64,000 nt of DNA from CAIMUX01 sp964473865 (GTDB lineage Bacteria > Eisenbacteria > RBG-16-71-46 > CAIMUX01), in assembly GCA_964473865.1 (NCBI GenBank), contig CAYYQN010000016.1, forward strand, positions 1 through 64,000, given 5' to 3'. How positions within the stretch are numbered: the stretch's first letter is position 1; every line of letters starts with the position of its first letter. The position numbers and the translations under genes are program-made. The notes beneath the pieces are model-generated. The model had not been told where the DNA came from. It saw only the letters and a program-made list of their open reading frames with translations, and searched no databases. Below, in pieces: positions 35,605-45,117 of this stretch.

Positions 35605-36794
35605 TGAAGAAGCTCCTGCGGCCGCTGTACCTGCGTCGGTTGGCGCAACTGGGGATCCTCGGGGCCGTGGCCTGGCTTGCGCTGGGCCATGGCCGCCGGC
35701 CCTTCGAGGCCTTCTGCCCGTTTGGCGGAGTCGAGGCCGCGTGGGGTCTGATCCGGAACCGAACCTACAGCTGCACCACGAGCGAGATGAACACCGCCAT
35801 GCTCGTCGGGGTGGCGGCCCTCGCGCTGCTCGCGGGAAAGGCGTTCTGTTCCTGGATCTGCCCCGTCGGATTTCTGGGAGAGCTGTTCTACAAGCTCGGC
35901 CGGGTGATTCCGTATCTGCGAAGCGTCGCGCTGTCGCCTCGGATTGATCGCCTGCTGCGGCTGCTCCGCTACCCCTTCACCGCTCTCATGCTGGTTCTGA
36001 CCTATCGGGCGGGCGAGCTCATCCTGCGCGGGTACGACCCGTTCTACATCATCTTCTCCGGCTTCGGACACGGCACCCTGGGCCTGGTCTCCGTCATCGC
36101 GATCGGCGTCTTCGTGCTCGGCTCCACCGTGGTCCCGATGCTCTGGTGCCGGTTCCTCTGTCCCCTGGGGGCCGTCCAGGATCTGCTCGCGCGCTTCGGG
36201 TTGCTCCGGGTTCATCGCAGCGAGCCGCTTTGCACCTCCTGCGGCGCGTGCGACCGGGTCTGTCTGCAACGCCTCGCCGTGAGCACTCCGGCCACCGTCG
36301 CCGCGGTGGACTGCACGCGCTGCCTCGACTGCCTGGAGGCCTGTCCCACCGGTGCGCTCGCCGTGAAGCTCGGCCCGCCGTGGCCGGGCGGCGTACGAAG
36401 CGCGGCCCGGAAGGTCTCACGCTGGCTGGTGCCGGTGCCGGTCGCTGCGGCCATGGTCCTCGGCCTGCGGGTTTCGGAACCCCTCACCCTGCCGACCGCG
36501 GAGGCGTCCTTCTATGCAACCGCCGACCTGGCCCAGCCCGACACCTGGTCGTTCACCGTGCAGGGCGTGAAATGCACCGGCACGTCGAACTTCTTCATCC
36601 GCCGCGCGTCGGCATTCGCGGGCGTTGCCGCGATCCAGGCCTACGCCGGAACTCATCGCGTGGTCATGACCTTCGACCGGAGCCGGACCAGCCCGGAAGT
36701 GCTTCGTGACTCCATCGACGCCCCGATCAAGCACCCGCGAACGGGAGAGCCGATCCGGGTCTTTCGCGTCCTGGAGATGAAACCCGGACACTGA
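35604..36794 (+). CDS. Membrane polyferredoxin (NapH-like) with HMA-like C-terminal domain
   Basis: This 396-residue protein has about five membrane helices and the conserved cytosolic CPFGG, CSWICPVGF and CRFLCPLGA loops of the NapH/NosR/CcoG group. Two 4Fe-4S motifs follow (CTSCGACDRVC and CTRCLDCLEACP). After a last membrane helix, the C-terminal 90 residues look like a ferredoxin-fold HMA domain (GVKCTGTSNFFIRRASAF...THRVVMTFDRSRT), with one Cys where metallochaperones have CxxC. It is translationally coupled to lat (TGATG). It likely moves electrons across or along the membrane; the link with lysine catabolism is unexplained. Confidence 0.85.
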   Translation: MKKLLRPLYLRRLAQLGILGAVAWLALGHGRRPFEAFCPFGGVEAAWGLIRNRTYSCTTSEMNTAMLVGVAALALLAGKAFCSWICPVGFLGELFYKLGRVIPYLRSVALSPRIDRLLRLLRYPFTALMLVLTYRAGELILRGYDPFYIIFSGFGHGTLGLVSVIAIGVFVLGSTVVPMLWCRFLCPLGAVQDLLARFGLLRVHRSEPLCTSCGACDRVCLQRLAVSTPATVAAVDCTRCLDCLEACPTGALAVKLGPPWPGGVRSAARKVSRWLVPVPVAAAMVLGLRVSEPLTLPTAEASFYATADLAQPDTWSFTVQGVKCTGTSNFFIRRASAFAGVAAIQAYAGTHRVVMTFDRSRTSPEVLRDSIDAPIKHPRTGEPIRVFRVLEMKPGH

Positions 36795-36840
36795 TCGCCC
36801 CGGCGCGAGATCCGGCCAAGGCTCCGCCGGGGAGAACCCC

Positions 36841-36869
36841 TTCCCGGCCGCTTGCCGGGCTGCTAGGAT
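36841..36869 (+). promoter_or_regulatory. Candidate promoter of the asparaginase gene
   Basis: TTCCCG, 17 bases, TAGGAT. Transcription would start about 50 bases before the ATG. Confidence 0.35.
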
Positions 36870-36925
36870 GCAACGCGTCATCCGGCGAACCGGTCCGGGC
36901 CAGGGAATGGTCCGGAGGAGGGGGC

Positions 36926-38110
36926 ATGGGCTCGACGAACTCATACCAACCCATGGTGGAGATCACCCGCAACTCCCGGCTGGAATCGCTCCATCGCGGG
37001 GCGGTGGCCGTGGTCGACGCGCGCGGCAAGCTGGTCGCGTCGCTCGGCAACCCCAAGCAGCCGATCTACCTCCGGTCGGCCGCCAAGCCGTTCCAGGCGC
37101 TGGCTCTTGTCTGCTCCGGGGCCGCTGACGCCTTCGGCGTGACCGACGAGGAGATGGCGCTCATCTGCGGCTCCCACAGCGGAGAGGCGCGACACATCGC
37201 GCTGCTGGAAGGCCTGCTCCGTCGCACCGGACTGCGGGCCGAGCAGCTCCAATGCGGTATCCATCCGCCTTTCGACGCCCAGGCCCGCCGCAGCCTGGTC
37301 GAGGCCGGCCTGGTGCCGACGGTGATGCACAACAACTGCTCGGGCAAGCATGCCGGCATGCTTGCCACGGCCAGGCATCTGGGCCTCACGCTCGATGACT
37401 ACATCGACCCCGAGCATGGCGTGCAGACAGCGATCCGGGGAATCCTGGCGTTCCTGGCGGGCCTCGAACCGGAGGAGGTCGAGGTCGGCATCGACGGTTG
37501 CGCGGTGCCCGCCTTCTACATGCCTCTGCGCAGCTTCTCCCTGGCGATGGCCCGGCTGGCCGCCGCCGGCGAGGGAATCGACGACGTGCGGGAGGAGGAC
37601 GAAGCTCTGGAGGATGCGGTCTACGACGAGGAGTACGAGGTCGATGCCACCGAGGAGGGCGGCGCCGGCCCCGCCGACGGTTCATCCGGCGGGGTAACCG
37701 ACGACACCCTGCCGGTCTCCCTGCCGCGGGGGCTGGAGCGCACCTGGCGGGCCATGGTCGCGCACCCGGTGGTCCTGGGTGGGTCCCGGGGTCGGTTGGA
37801 CACCGACTTGATGCGGGTGGCCGCCGCGCACGGGGTGCCCTTGGTCGCCAAGAGCGGGGCCGAGGGGGTCTATGCGGTGTCGGTTGTTCACGACGGCGAG
37901 GCCTACGGCGTCACCCTCAAAGTCGAGGACGGAGCCGAACGGGCCCGCAATTCCGCTGCGATCGAGATCCTGCGCCAGCTTGATCTGCTCCCCGAAGAAG
38001 CCGTCGACCAGCTTTCCGGATACCACCAGCCGGTGATCCTCACCCGGCGCGAAGACGCGGTGGGCGAGGTCAACCCGGTCTTCCGGCTGAACCGCGGTTT
38101 GCCGGGTTAG
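36926..38110 (+). CDS. L-asparaginase (type III, Rhizobium etli AspII-like) with acidic insertion
   Basis: This 394-residue protein matches the class-3 asparaginase family. It shows RSAAKPFQALALV (Ser/Lys pair), CGSHSGEARH, NNCSGKHAGML and GIDGCAVPAFYMPL. It should hydrolyse asparagine to aspartate and ammonia in the cytoplasm. Residues about 219-261 form an insertion rich in Asp and Glu (DDVREEDEALEDAVYDEEYE) that splits the catalytic domain and makes the protein some 45 residues longer than usual. It is likely a flexible surface loop. ATG at 36926 follows GGAGGAGGGGGC. It converges on pyk. Confidence 0.9.
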   Translation: MGSTNSYQPMVEITRNSRLESLHRGAVAVVDARGKLVASLGNPKQPIYLRSAAKPFQALALVCSGAADAFGVTDEEMALICGSHSGEARHIALLEGLLRRTGLRAEQLQCGIHPPFDAQARRSLVEAGLVPTVMHNNCSGKHAGMLATARHLGLTLDDYIDPEHGVQTAIRGILAFLAGLEPEEVEVGIDGCAVPAFYMPLRSFSLAMARLAAAGEGIDDVREEDEALEDAVYDEEYEVDATEEGGAGPADGSSGGVTDDTLPVSLPRGLERTWRAMVAHPVVLGGSRGRLDTDLMRVAAAHGVPLVAKSGAEGVYAVSVVHDGEAYGVTLKVEDGAERARNSAAIEILRQLDLLPEEAVDQLSGYHQPVILTRREDAVGEVNPVFRLNRGLPG

Positions 38111-38122
38111 CCGGCTGCTGGG

Positions 38123-39580
38123 TCACTCCCCCACGCGCACGATCCGCAGGAGGTTCGTCGCCGCCGGCGCCGCGGTCGAGCCCGCGGTCAGGACCAGAGT
38201 GTCACCGAGTTGGACCTCACGATGCCGCCGCATGGCGTCGATCCCCCGGCGCATCATGTCATCGACGCGCCTGGTTTCCGGCACGAGCAGACTGCGCGTG
38301 TTCCAGCACAACCCCAGAAGCCGCCGGGTCTCCTCGGAGGGGGTGAGCGCGAGCACAGGTACGGGGGGGCGGCACCGGGAGAGCAGACGCGCGGTTCGCC
38401 CGGATCGAGTAAAGGCGCCGATGCGGCGGGCCCCGATCCGGACCGCCAGCTCGACCGCGGTTCGGGCGATGGCGTCCAGCGGGTCGTCCCCTCCAAGGCC
38501 CTCGCGCGCCGCGTCGGCGCCGATCTCCGCCGCGTTGCGGGAGAGCCAGGGGCGGTCGGCCTGGCCGGCCACCTGCGCCAGCACCTTCACCGCCTCCAGC
38601 GGGTAGCGGCCCATCGCGGTCTCGGCTGAGAGCATGACGGCATCCGTCCCGTCCAGGATGGCGTTGGCGACATCCGAGACCTCCGCGCGCGTCGGCACCG
38701 GCGACGAGACCATCGACTGGAGCATCTCGGTGGCCGTGATGCTGAAGACTCCCCGCGCGCGGGCGCGGCGCAGGATCTCCTTCTGCCAGAGCGGAACCTG
38801 CTCGAGCGAGAGCTCTACCCCGAGATCGCCCCGCGCCACCATCACGCCGTCCGCGACCTCCAGGATCCGATCGAGGTCGGCAAGAGCGGCCGGTTTCTCC
38901 AGCTTGGCGATGACCAGCGGTGGATGGGGGCCGAGGAGGCGGCGGACGCGCACGACGTCCTCGGCCGACTGCACGAACGAGATCGCCACGAAGTCGGCCT
39001 GCTGGCGCACGGCAAACACGGCGTCGACCCGGTCCTTGGGCGTGGGGACGGCCAGCGCGGACACCCGCCCGGGCAGGTTCACCCCCGCGTGCTCCTTGAG
39101 CGCGCCCCCTCGCGTCACCTTCGCTCGCAGCGTATCTCCGGCGCGCCCCAGGATCGTCACCGCCAGACGGCCGTCGTCAAAGAGCACCGGATCCCCGGCC
39201 CGGAGTTCGCGCGAGAGATCGGGGAGCGCCACCACGATGCGGCCGGGCGTGCTGCGCCTCGCGGCGGCGGGCCGGCGGCCGGCGAACACCAGACGCACTT
39301 CGCCGCCGCGCGGCAGCGGAATCAGGCCGCTTCCCTCGTTGGCGGCCGTCCTCGCCTTCGGACCCTGAAGGTCCACGAGGATCCCCACCGGCTTTCCCAC
39401 GCGGCCGGCGGCGGAGCGCGCGCGGGCCATCAGCGCCTCGTGGTTCGCGGGCGTGCCATGCGACATATTGAAACGGAAGACGTCCACTCCCGCCTGGATC
39501 AGGCGCGTGAGCACCGCCTCTCCACTCGTGGCCGGACCCAGCGTAGCGACGATGCGCGTAGCCCGCGGGATCTTCTGCAT
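38123..39580 (-). CDS. pyk: Pyruvate kinase
   Basis: This 485-residue glycolytic enzyme turns phosphoenolpyruvate and ADP into pyruvate and ATP. It has RIVATLGPAT, VFRFNMSHGT, GILVDLQGPK, DGVMVARGDLGVEL and TATEMLQSM. The C-terminal allosteric domain is present (IGAFTRSGRTARLLSRCRP). The B domain (about residues 70-170) is slightly enlarged. ATG at 39580 follows GAGGAGGAGGAG. It is divergent from the EamA permease, with 114 bases between the starts. I found only a poorly spaced promoter for it. Confidence 0.97.
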   Translation of the reverse strand: MQKIPRATRIVATLGPATSGEAVLTRLIQAGVDVFRFNMSHGTPANHEALMARARSAAGRVGKPVGILVDLQGPKARTAANEGSGLIPLPRGGEVRLVFAGRRPAAARRSTPGRIVVALPDLSRELRAGDPVLFDDGRLAVTILGRAGDTLRAKVTRGGALKEHAGVNLPGRVSALAVPTPKDRVDAVFAVRQQADFVAISFVQSAEDVVRVRRLLGPHPPLVIAKLEKPAALADLDRILEVADGVMVARGDLGVELSLEQVPLWQKEILRRARARGVFSITATEMLQSMVSSPVPTRAEVSDVANAILDGTDAVMLSAETAMGRYPLEAVKVLAQVAGQADRPWLSRNAAEIGADAAREGLGGDDPLDAIARTAVELAVRIGARRIGAFTRSGRTARLLSRCRPPVPVLALTPSEETRRLLGLCWNTRSLLVPETRRVDDMMRRGIDAMRRHREVQLGDTLVLTAGSTAAPAATNLLRIVRVGE

Positions 39581-39694
39581 GCTCGACTCCTCCTCCTCGG
39601 ACTCAACGTGGTACGCTCCATCGTCCCGTCGGCGACCGGCGCTCAGCATACCGGCCGCCGCGTCGTCAAGCACCCTTCGACTCCGGGGAGGATC

Positions 39695-40609
39695 GTGCGG
39701 CACCGCTACGCGCTCGGCCTGCTTCTGGTATCGGTCATCTGGGGCACGACCTTTGTCGCCGTGAAGACCGCCACCCAGAGCGTCTCCCCGATCCTGTTCG
39801 TCGGGATCAGGTTCGCCCTGGCGACACTGGCCGCGATCCCGCTGGTTCGCTGGCACGACCCCGGGCTCAAGGACGCTCTGCGCGCGGGGATTCCGCTCGG
39901 GATCGTGCTCGCCGGAGCCTATGCGACGCAGACGTTCGGACTGACGATCACGACTCCGGCCCGCTCCGCCTTCGTCACCGGGCTCAACGTGAGCCTCGTG
40001 CCGGCGTGGGCTCTTCTGCTCACGGGGCACCGGATCGCTCGCCTGAGCCTGGCCGGACTCATCCTCACCCTGCCCGGGCTCTGGCTGCTCACCTCGCCCG
40101 GCTCCGGCTCGTGGTCCCCGGGCGACAGCTGGACCGTGCTCTGCGCGATCCTCTACGCGCTCTACCTGGTCATCGTCGAGAGATCGGCCCGGAGGCACGC
40201 CGCGGGCGCCCTGCTCTTCTCCCAGTTGGCCACCACCGCCGCCCTGGCCCTTCTCGCCTCGCCGCTACTCGAGCACCCACGCCTCGAACCGAACGCCACC
40301 TTGGGCGCCGCGCTGGCGCTCACCGCGTTCGTGGCCACGACCGGCACCACCTGGCTCCAGCTCAAGTGCCAACCTCGCGTCGGCCCCACCCGGACGGCGC
40401 TCATCTTTGCCGGTGAGCCGGTGTTCGCCGCGGGCTTCTCCTACCTCTGGTTCGGGGAACACCTGGGGATCTCGGGCTGGTCGGGCGGCCTCTTGATTCT
40501 CGCGGGGATGCTGGTCTCCGAGCTCGGTGCGGCCGGACAGGGCCGGGGCGTTCCCGTCCTCCCGCCCACCGTGCCCCCGGAGCCGCGGTCAGCCCGTCTC
40601 CGGTCCTGA
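39695..40609 (+). CDS. EamA-family (DMT) permease
   Basis: This 304-residue protein has ten membrane helices in two EamA repeats: the first begins GLLLVSVIWGTTFVAVKTA, the second WTVLCAILYALYLVIVER. The conserved PALIFAGEPVFAAGFSYLW-like stretch reads TALIFAGEPVFAAGFSYLWFGE. These are drug/metabolite or amino acid exporters; substrate unknown. Start is the GTG at 39695, close behind GGGGAGGATC. The last 21 bases overlap dinB tail-to-tail. Confidence 0.9.
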   Translation: MRHRYALGLLLVSVIWGTTFVAVKTATQSVSPILFVGIRFALATLAAIPLVRWHDPGLKDALRAGIPLGIVLAGAYATQTFGLTITTPARSAFVTGLNVSLVPAWALLLTGHRIARLSLAGLILTLPGLWLLTSPGSGSWSPGDSWTVLCAILYALYLVIVERSARRHAAGALLFSQLATTAALALLASPLLEHPRLEPNATLGAALALTAFVATTGTTWLQLKCQPRVGPTRTALIFAGEPVFAAGFSYLWFGEHLGISGWSGGLLILAGMLVSELGAAGQGRGVPVLPPTVPPEPRSARLRS

Positions 40610-42067
40610 CCCGATTTTCTCCAGGAACCAGCGGTGGCGCGACGACTGGCGGTTCTCGGTCCGCCGCAGACAGTAGACGACCCAGGTCGACCCGTCCTCC
40701 ATGCGCAGCTCATGACAATGCCGCCGCACGTACATCTCCGGGCCGGCGGCGTCGGGACGCAGGCCCTTCCAGGAGCGCACGCGGGCCGCCACCTTCCAGG
40801 TACCGCCCCTCCAGACAAACCCCCGCGGCAGACCGGGCTCCCCCCGCGCCATCGCCCCGGCGTCGAACGAGCCACCCTCGGGCCGGATTTCCTCGCTCAC
40901 CAGCCGGGGGCGGCAGAGCCGGGCCCGAGTGAGCGCATCGTCGCCGAATCGCTCCGCGATCCGGTCCGCCGCTTCGGCCAGCGTCCGCCGCCGTTCGCGG
41001 CCGCGGCCTTCGAACAGGTCGGGCGACCGGTACGATTCCGGCTCGATGCCGGCCACGCCGCAGCCGATGAGGCGCACCGGCTGGCCGTTCCAGACCGCGC
41101 GAAACAGCGAGCGCACCTCCAGGTACACGCGGTCTTCATCCGCCGTCGGCGCCGCAAGGGTGTGCCGGCGCGTCAGCGTCTTGAACCCGGCATCCCGCAG
41201 CTTGAGCTGCACGGTGCGGCCACACACTCCGTCCAGGCGCATCCTGCGCGAGACCCGGATCGCCTGGGAGAGGAGCACCGATTCGAGGAATTCGGCGTCG
41301 CGGCTGTCTCGGGCGAAGGTCTCCTCGTGGCTGTACGATCGCGCTTCCGCATCGGGAATCACTCCTCGCTCGTCTTCACCACGCGCCAGACGCGCCAGGG
41401 CCGCGCCGACCTCACCGAAGCGCCCGGCCAGCATCCGCTCGTCCGCCCGGGCGAGATCGCCGATGGTCGTCAATCCCAGCGATTCCAGCACGACCCGCGT
41501 CTTCGGCCCGACACCCCAGAGTCGCCCCAGCGGCAGCCCAGCCAGGAACTCCCGCACGCCCTCCGGATCGACGACCACCAACCCGTCCGGCTTCTGAAGG
41601 TCGGACGCGATCTTGGCCACGAACTTCACCGGGGCCACGCCGACCGAAGCGGTCAGGCGGGTCTCCTCGCGGATGGTCCGCTTGATGGCCTCCGCCGCTG
41701 CGCGCGGCGACCCGAGGGCCCGCTCCGTTCCGGTGAGATCGAGGAACGCCTCGTCCAGCGACAGAGGCTCGACCAGCGGCGAGAAGCGGCTGAATATCCT
41801 GCGGATGTGCTCCGACTCCTCGCGGTACTTGGCGAAGTTCGGGGGCAGACGCACCAGGTCCGCACACAGGCGCTCCGCCCGCGCCATCGACATCGCGGAG
41901 TGGATGCCATACCGCCTCGCCTCGTAGGAAGCCGCGCTGACCACTCCGCGCCCGGAAGCGGCCCCTCCGACCACGACCGGCTTGCCCGACAGCCAGGGTG
42001 CGTCCCGAATCTCGACCGATGCATAGAAGGCGTCCATGTCGACGTGCATGAAGACCCGCTCGTCCAT
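40589..42067 (-). CDS. dinB: DNA polymerase IV with C-terminal extension
   Basis: This 492-residue Y-family polymerase carries out translesion synthesis. Palm residues are in HVDMDAFYASVE and in PLSLDEAFLDLT (SLDE where many have SIDE). Finger, thumb (RLWGVGPKTRVVLESLG) and little-finger domains follow. After the usual end at about residue 400 comes an extra module (FVWRGGTWKVAARVRSW, then ELRMEDGSTWVVYCL), which resembles the DUF6504 domain found beside or fused to actinobacterial DinB/ImuB proteins. No typical beta-clamp motif stands out at the very end. Its stop overlaps the EamA gene. Confidence 0.94.
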   Translation of the reverse strand: MDERVFMHVDMDAFYASVEIRDAPWLSGKPVVVGGAASGRGVVSAASYEARRYGIHSAMSMARAERLCADLVRLPPNFAKYREESEHIRRIFSRFSPLVEPLSLDEAFLDLTGTERALGSPRAAAEAIKRTIREETRLTASVGVAPVKFVAKIASDLQKPDGLVVVDPEGVREFLAGLPLGRLWGVGPKTRVVLESLGLTTIGDLARADERMLAGRFGEVGAALARLARGEDERGVIPDAEARSYSHEETFARDSRDAEFLESVLLSQAIRVSRRMRLDGVCGRTVQLKLRDAGFKTLTRRHTLAAPTADEDRVYLEVRSLFRAVWNGQPVRLIGCGVAGIEPESYRSPDLFEGRGRERRRTLAEAADRIAERFGDDALTRARLCRPRLVSEEIRPEGGSFDAGAMARGEPGLPRGFVWRGGTWKVAARVRSWKGLRPDAAGPEMYVRRHCHELRMEDGSTWVVYCLRRTENRQSSRHRWFLEKIGSGPETG

Positions 42068-42270
42068 GACGGTCCTCCATTCCGGTTGCGATCCTGCCCC
42101 GCGAGGATAGCAGGCTCCTTCCGGCCGGTCAGCCGGGCGGCGCGGGGCCGGGGTCGAGCGGCGATCGGAGCCGAAATGAGGCCGATCGGTGCTTGGGTCC
42201 GATCGGGGAGCGCCGTATCCTCAGGGGGACATCGCCGGGGTGGCGAACCGGTTCACCTGGGGAGGAGAGC

Positions 42271-45087
42271 ATGCGAACCCGAGATCTGAAGGTGGGGTCG
42301 CGCCGGATCGTCGCGGCCGCATCCCTGGCCATTGCGATTCTGGCCGGGGCGCCGAGCCCGGCGCAGGCGCGCATCGGCGACGGCCATCTCATTCTGAACT
42401 GGAGCGGCCAGGCGCCCGAGGGCTCGGCGTTCCTTCTCACCGCACCCGGAGGCGACCCCATCCTGATCCTTCCGCAGGATCACGCCGACCACACCGCTTC
42501 GGTCCCCGACCTCCCGTCCGGACAGGCTCGCCTCGACCTCGCCGGCCCCGACGGCCGCCCGCTGCTGCGCTGGTCGCTGCTCGTGGCCGCGGAGGTGACG
42601 ACCGTGGCGGAAGCTCGGCTCGACACCGGTCTGCTCGAGGTGTCGTCGATGCACCCCGATCCGTTCGGCAACACCGCCGAGTGGGGTCCCCTCGATCTCG
42701 CCGCGCTGCCCGGTCGCGGCGTGGAGTTGCCCAGCCGGCTCTCTCTGCCCTCCATCGCGGATCCCGCCCCCCAGATTCGCGGTGCGCCGGCCGTTCCTTG
42801 GGCGCCATCCCAACCGGTGGCCTACGGTCTGGACCACGACGCGACCGGCTACCAGCAGCCGCTTGGCAACGTCGCCGCCTGGCTGGCGGCACCGGTATCC
42901 TGGGCGCTCACCGATCGGGGCGCCGACGCCTCCCTCTCCCTGCTCGCCGGCGGGGCGAGCGGCCAGGCCCCCTGGGGGCGCGTGCGCGCCCGGACTGCGC
43001 GCCGGTTGGGTTCGCTCGGACACACCGAGGCCGAACTCAGCGTGGCGGGCCTCCAGAGCGACGACGCCGGTCCGACCGGGATTGCGGATGATGAGCTGCC
43101 CCGCAATGACCTCGAAGACCTGGAGGCCCGATTGCGCGTATTCGCGCGGCCCGGAGGCGGCCTTCTGCGGCTGCACCTCCACGCGCGCGGCGTGAGCCGC
43201 AATCACTTTCTCCAGGAGTTCGCCCGCAACAGCCGGCACAACCCTCGGGAAGACCGCTCCTCGCTCACAGCCGCGGCGGCCTGGGACCGATCCTGGGGAC
43301 CGCATGCTCTCTGGCTGGAAGCAGGCTACGCGCGCGGTTTCACCAAGACCGGCGACGGCCAGGCGTTCGACTCGCTGCGAAAGTACCGCCTCGGCATCAA
43401 CAGCAATAACGACCAGGTGACCGATGATCGCCTCTACTGGTGGGGAGGAGGCGCGAGCCACCTGTCGATTCCGCCCCACCTGTACAACTACTTCACGCAG
43501 GCGCTGGCCACCACCTGGTCGCTGCGCGCAGAAGGGCGCGTGGGTTCTCCGGCCCGCACGCCGCTCCGGGTCGGGGCCGAAGCGGCCTTCACCACCTGGC
43601 GCTGGTACGAGCATCTCGATCCGATCATCGACTCGGGGCCGACCGACAATGGCTTCCTCTACGCCTCGTATCTGGGCTATACCCGGGACGCCTCCGCCCA
43701 CGAAGACCAGGGCCTGCACGAGGCGCCCAGGCCCCGCACGCTTGCCGTCTTTGCCTCGCAGCGTCTGCCGCTCGGGCCGGCAGTCATCGAAGCGGGCGCC
43801 CGCTGGTCCCGCTTCTCATCCGATCAGGAGGTCGTCCGCGATTTTTCCAATCCAATCGGCGCGGACAGCGTTCTGGATGCGGCGGACTTCACCGACCCGG
43901 AGGACGAGGACGGCGTCGATCCCCGGGTCGGCATGTTCATACCCCTGGGCCGGCATGCGGGCGCCTGGATCGATGCCGGACGGACCCGGGAGATCCCGCC
44001 GCCCGAGGCGCTCTATGTCTCGCCGAACCGTCTCCAGCAACAGGCCGGACTCGCGCGCGAAGGGCAGCTGCATCTGGATCCGGCGCGCAATCAGGTCTTC
44101 GGCAATCCGGCCCTCAAGCCGGTCCTGACCGATCGGGTCACGCTGGGCCTCCACCGGCGACTGCCCCGGGGCCTGGATGTGCGGCTGACCGGCCGGCTCG
44201 CGGAGGCGCACGACACCTGGGTGGTGCGCCGGGTGGAAGCCGGAGTGGATTCGCTCTGCTACTACGACAACCGCGGCAAACAGAGGGAGCGGGGCGTGCG
44301 AATTTCGGTGGATGCCGCGACCTCGGCTCGCTCCCGACTCCGGATCGCCTATGACCTGTCCCGGCGCGAGACCAACGTGATCGAACCCGCGCCGCTCTAT
44401 CGCCGGCTCCTGTACCCCGGCTTGCCGGCGGAAGGCACGGGCGTGCAGGAAACCGCAGCGCTCCCCGCGCTCTGGTGGGACCGACCGGACGTGGAGGGGT
44501 GGTTCCCCTCGCTCTTCGACCGCACCCACCAGGTCTCGGCCGCCTGGCTCGCCCGGATGGACCGCGGTTCGGGCGGGGCCCTCCTGGGCCCGCTCGTGGA
44601 TCGCTTCGACCTGGCGCTGGTTCTGCGCGCGGCCTCCGGGCGGCCGTACACTGAGACGTACGCGGAAGCCGACGGTCTGATGGGCGGAGACGATGCTTCC
44701 GCGCTCATCCCCGGTCGGCCGATCGATTCCAACGGAAACGGCAGGCTCGATGCTTCAGAGGTGCACTCGGGCCGCATGCCCTGGACGTGGCAGGTCGACC
44801 TGGGCCTGCAACGCCGCTTCACGTTCATCCGGCACGACTGGAAGTTGCTCGTCGAAGCTCGGAATCTCCTGGGCCGGAGGAATCCGCTGGCGGTCTACGG
44901 CGCCACCGGCGAGGCGGATGACGATGGCTGGCTGGAGTCCAGCGCCGGACGCGAATACCTGGACGGCCTAGCCGCCGCGGGGAAGGACGCCGGGGCGTTT
45001 CGCCGGGACTACCTGGATCGCCTCGACGACCCGAACCACTACGAGGAAGGACGAACCCTGCGAGTCGCGCTGGGCCTGGATCTCTAG
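42271..45087 (+). CDS. TonB-dependent-receptor-like outer-membrane barrel
   Basis: This 938-residue exported protein has a signal peptide (RRIVAAASLAIAILAGAPSPAQA). A short domain follows (RIGDGHLILNWSGQAPEG...), then long beta-rich sequence typical of a 22-strand receptor: RTREIPPPEALYVSPN, GNPALKPVLTDRVTLGLHRR and DWKLLVEARNLLGRRNPLAVYG. The plug domain normally at the N-terminus is not recognisable. Near the end lies an EF-hand-like calcium motif (DSNGNGRLDASEV). ATG at 42271 follows GGAGGAG. It may import a ligand or be a passive surface barrel. Ligand unknown. Confidence 0.82.
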   Translation: MRTRDLKVGSRRIVAAASLAIAILAGAPSPAQARIGDGHLILNWSGQAPEGSAFLLTAPGGDPILILPQDHADHTASVPDLPSGQARLDLAGPDGRPLLRWSLLVAAEVTTVAEARLDTGLLEVSSMHPDPFGNTAEWGPLDLAALPGRGVELPSRLSLPSIADPAPQIRGAPAVPWAPSQPVAYGLDHDATGYQQPLGNVAAWLAAPVSWALTDRGADASLSLLAGGASGQAPWGRVRARTARRLGSLGHTEAELSVAGLQSDDAGPTGIADDELPRNDLEDLEARLRVFARPGGGLLRLHLHARGVSRNHFLQEFARNSRHNPREDRSSLTAAAAWDRSWGPHALWLEAGYARGFTKTGDGQAFDSLRKYRLGINSNNDQVTDDRLYWWGGGASHLSIPPHLYNYFTQALATTWSLRAEGRVGSPARTPLRVGAEAAFTTWRWYEHLDPIIDSGPTDNGFLYASYLGYTRDASAHEDQGLHEAPRPRTLAVFASQRLPLGPAVIEAGARWSRFSSDQEVVRDFSNPIGADSVLDAADFTDPEDEDGVDPRVGMFIPLGRHAGAWIDAGRTREIPPPEALYVSPNRLQQQAGLAREGQLHLDPARNQVFGNPALKPVLTDRVTLGLHRRLPRGLDVRLTGRLAEAHDTWVVRRVEAGVDSLCYYDNRGKQRERGVRISVDAATSARSRLRIAYDLSRRETNVIEPAPLYRRLLYPGLPAEGTGVQETAALPALWWDRPDVEGWFPSLFDRTHQVSAAWLARMDRGSGGALLGPLVDRFDLALVLRAASGRPYTETYAEADGLMGGDDASALIPGRPIDSNGNGRLDASEVHSGRMPWTWQVDLGLQRRFTFIRHDWKLLVEARNLLGRRNPLAVYGATGEADDDGWLESSAGREYLDGLAAAGKDAGAFRRDYLDRLDDPNHYEEGRTLRVALGLDL

Positions 45088-45117
45088 CCGGCCGCGGAAA
45101 GGAAGGAGGATCGCGCC

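Noticed and set aside
39630..39675. Possible pyk promoter TTGACG...TATGCT
   Set aside because: The spacing is only 13 bases, too short for a working sigma-70 promoter.
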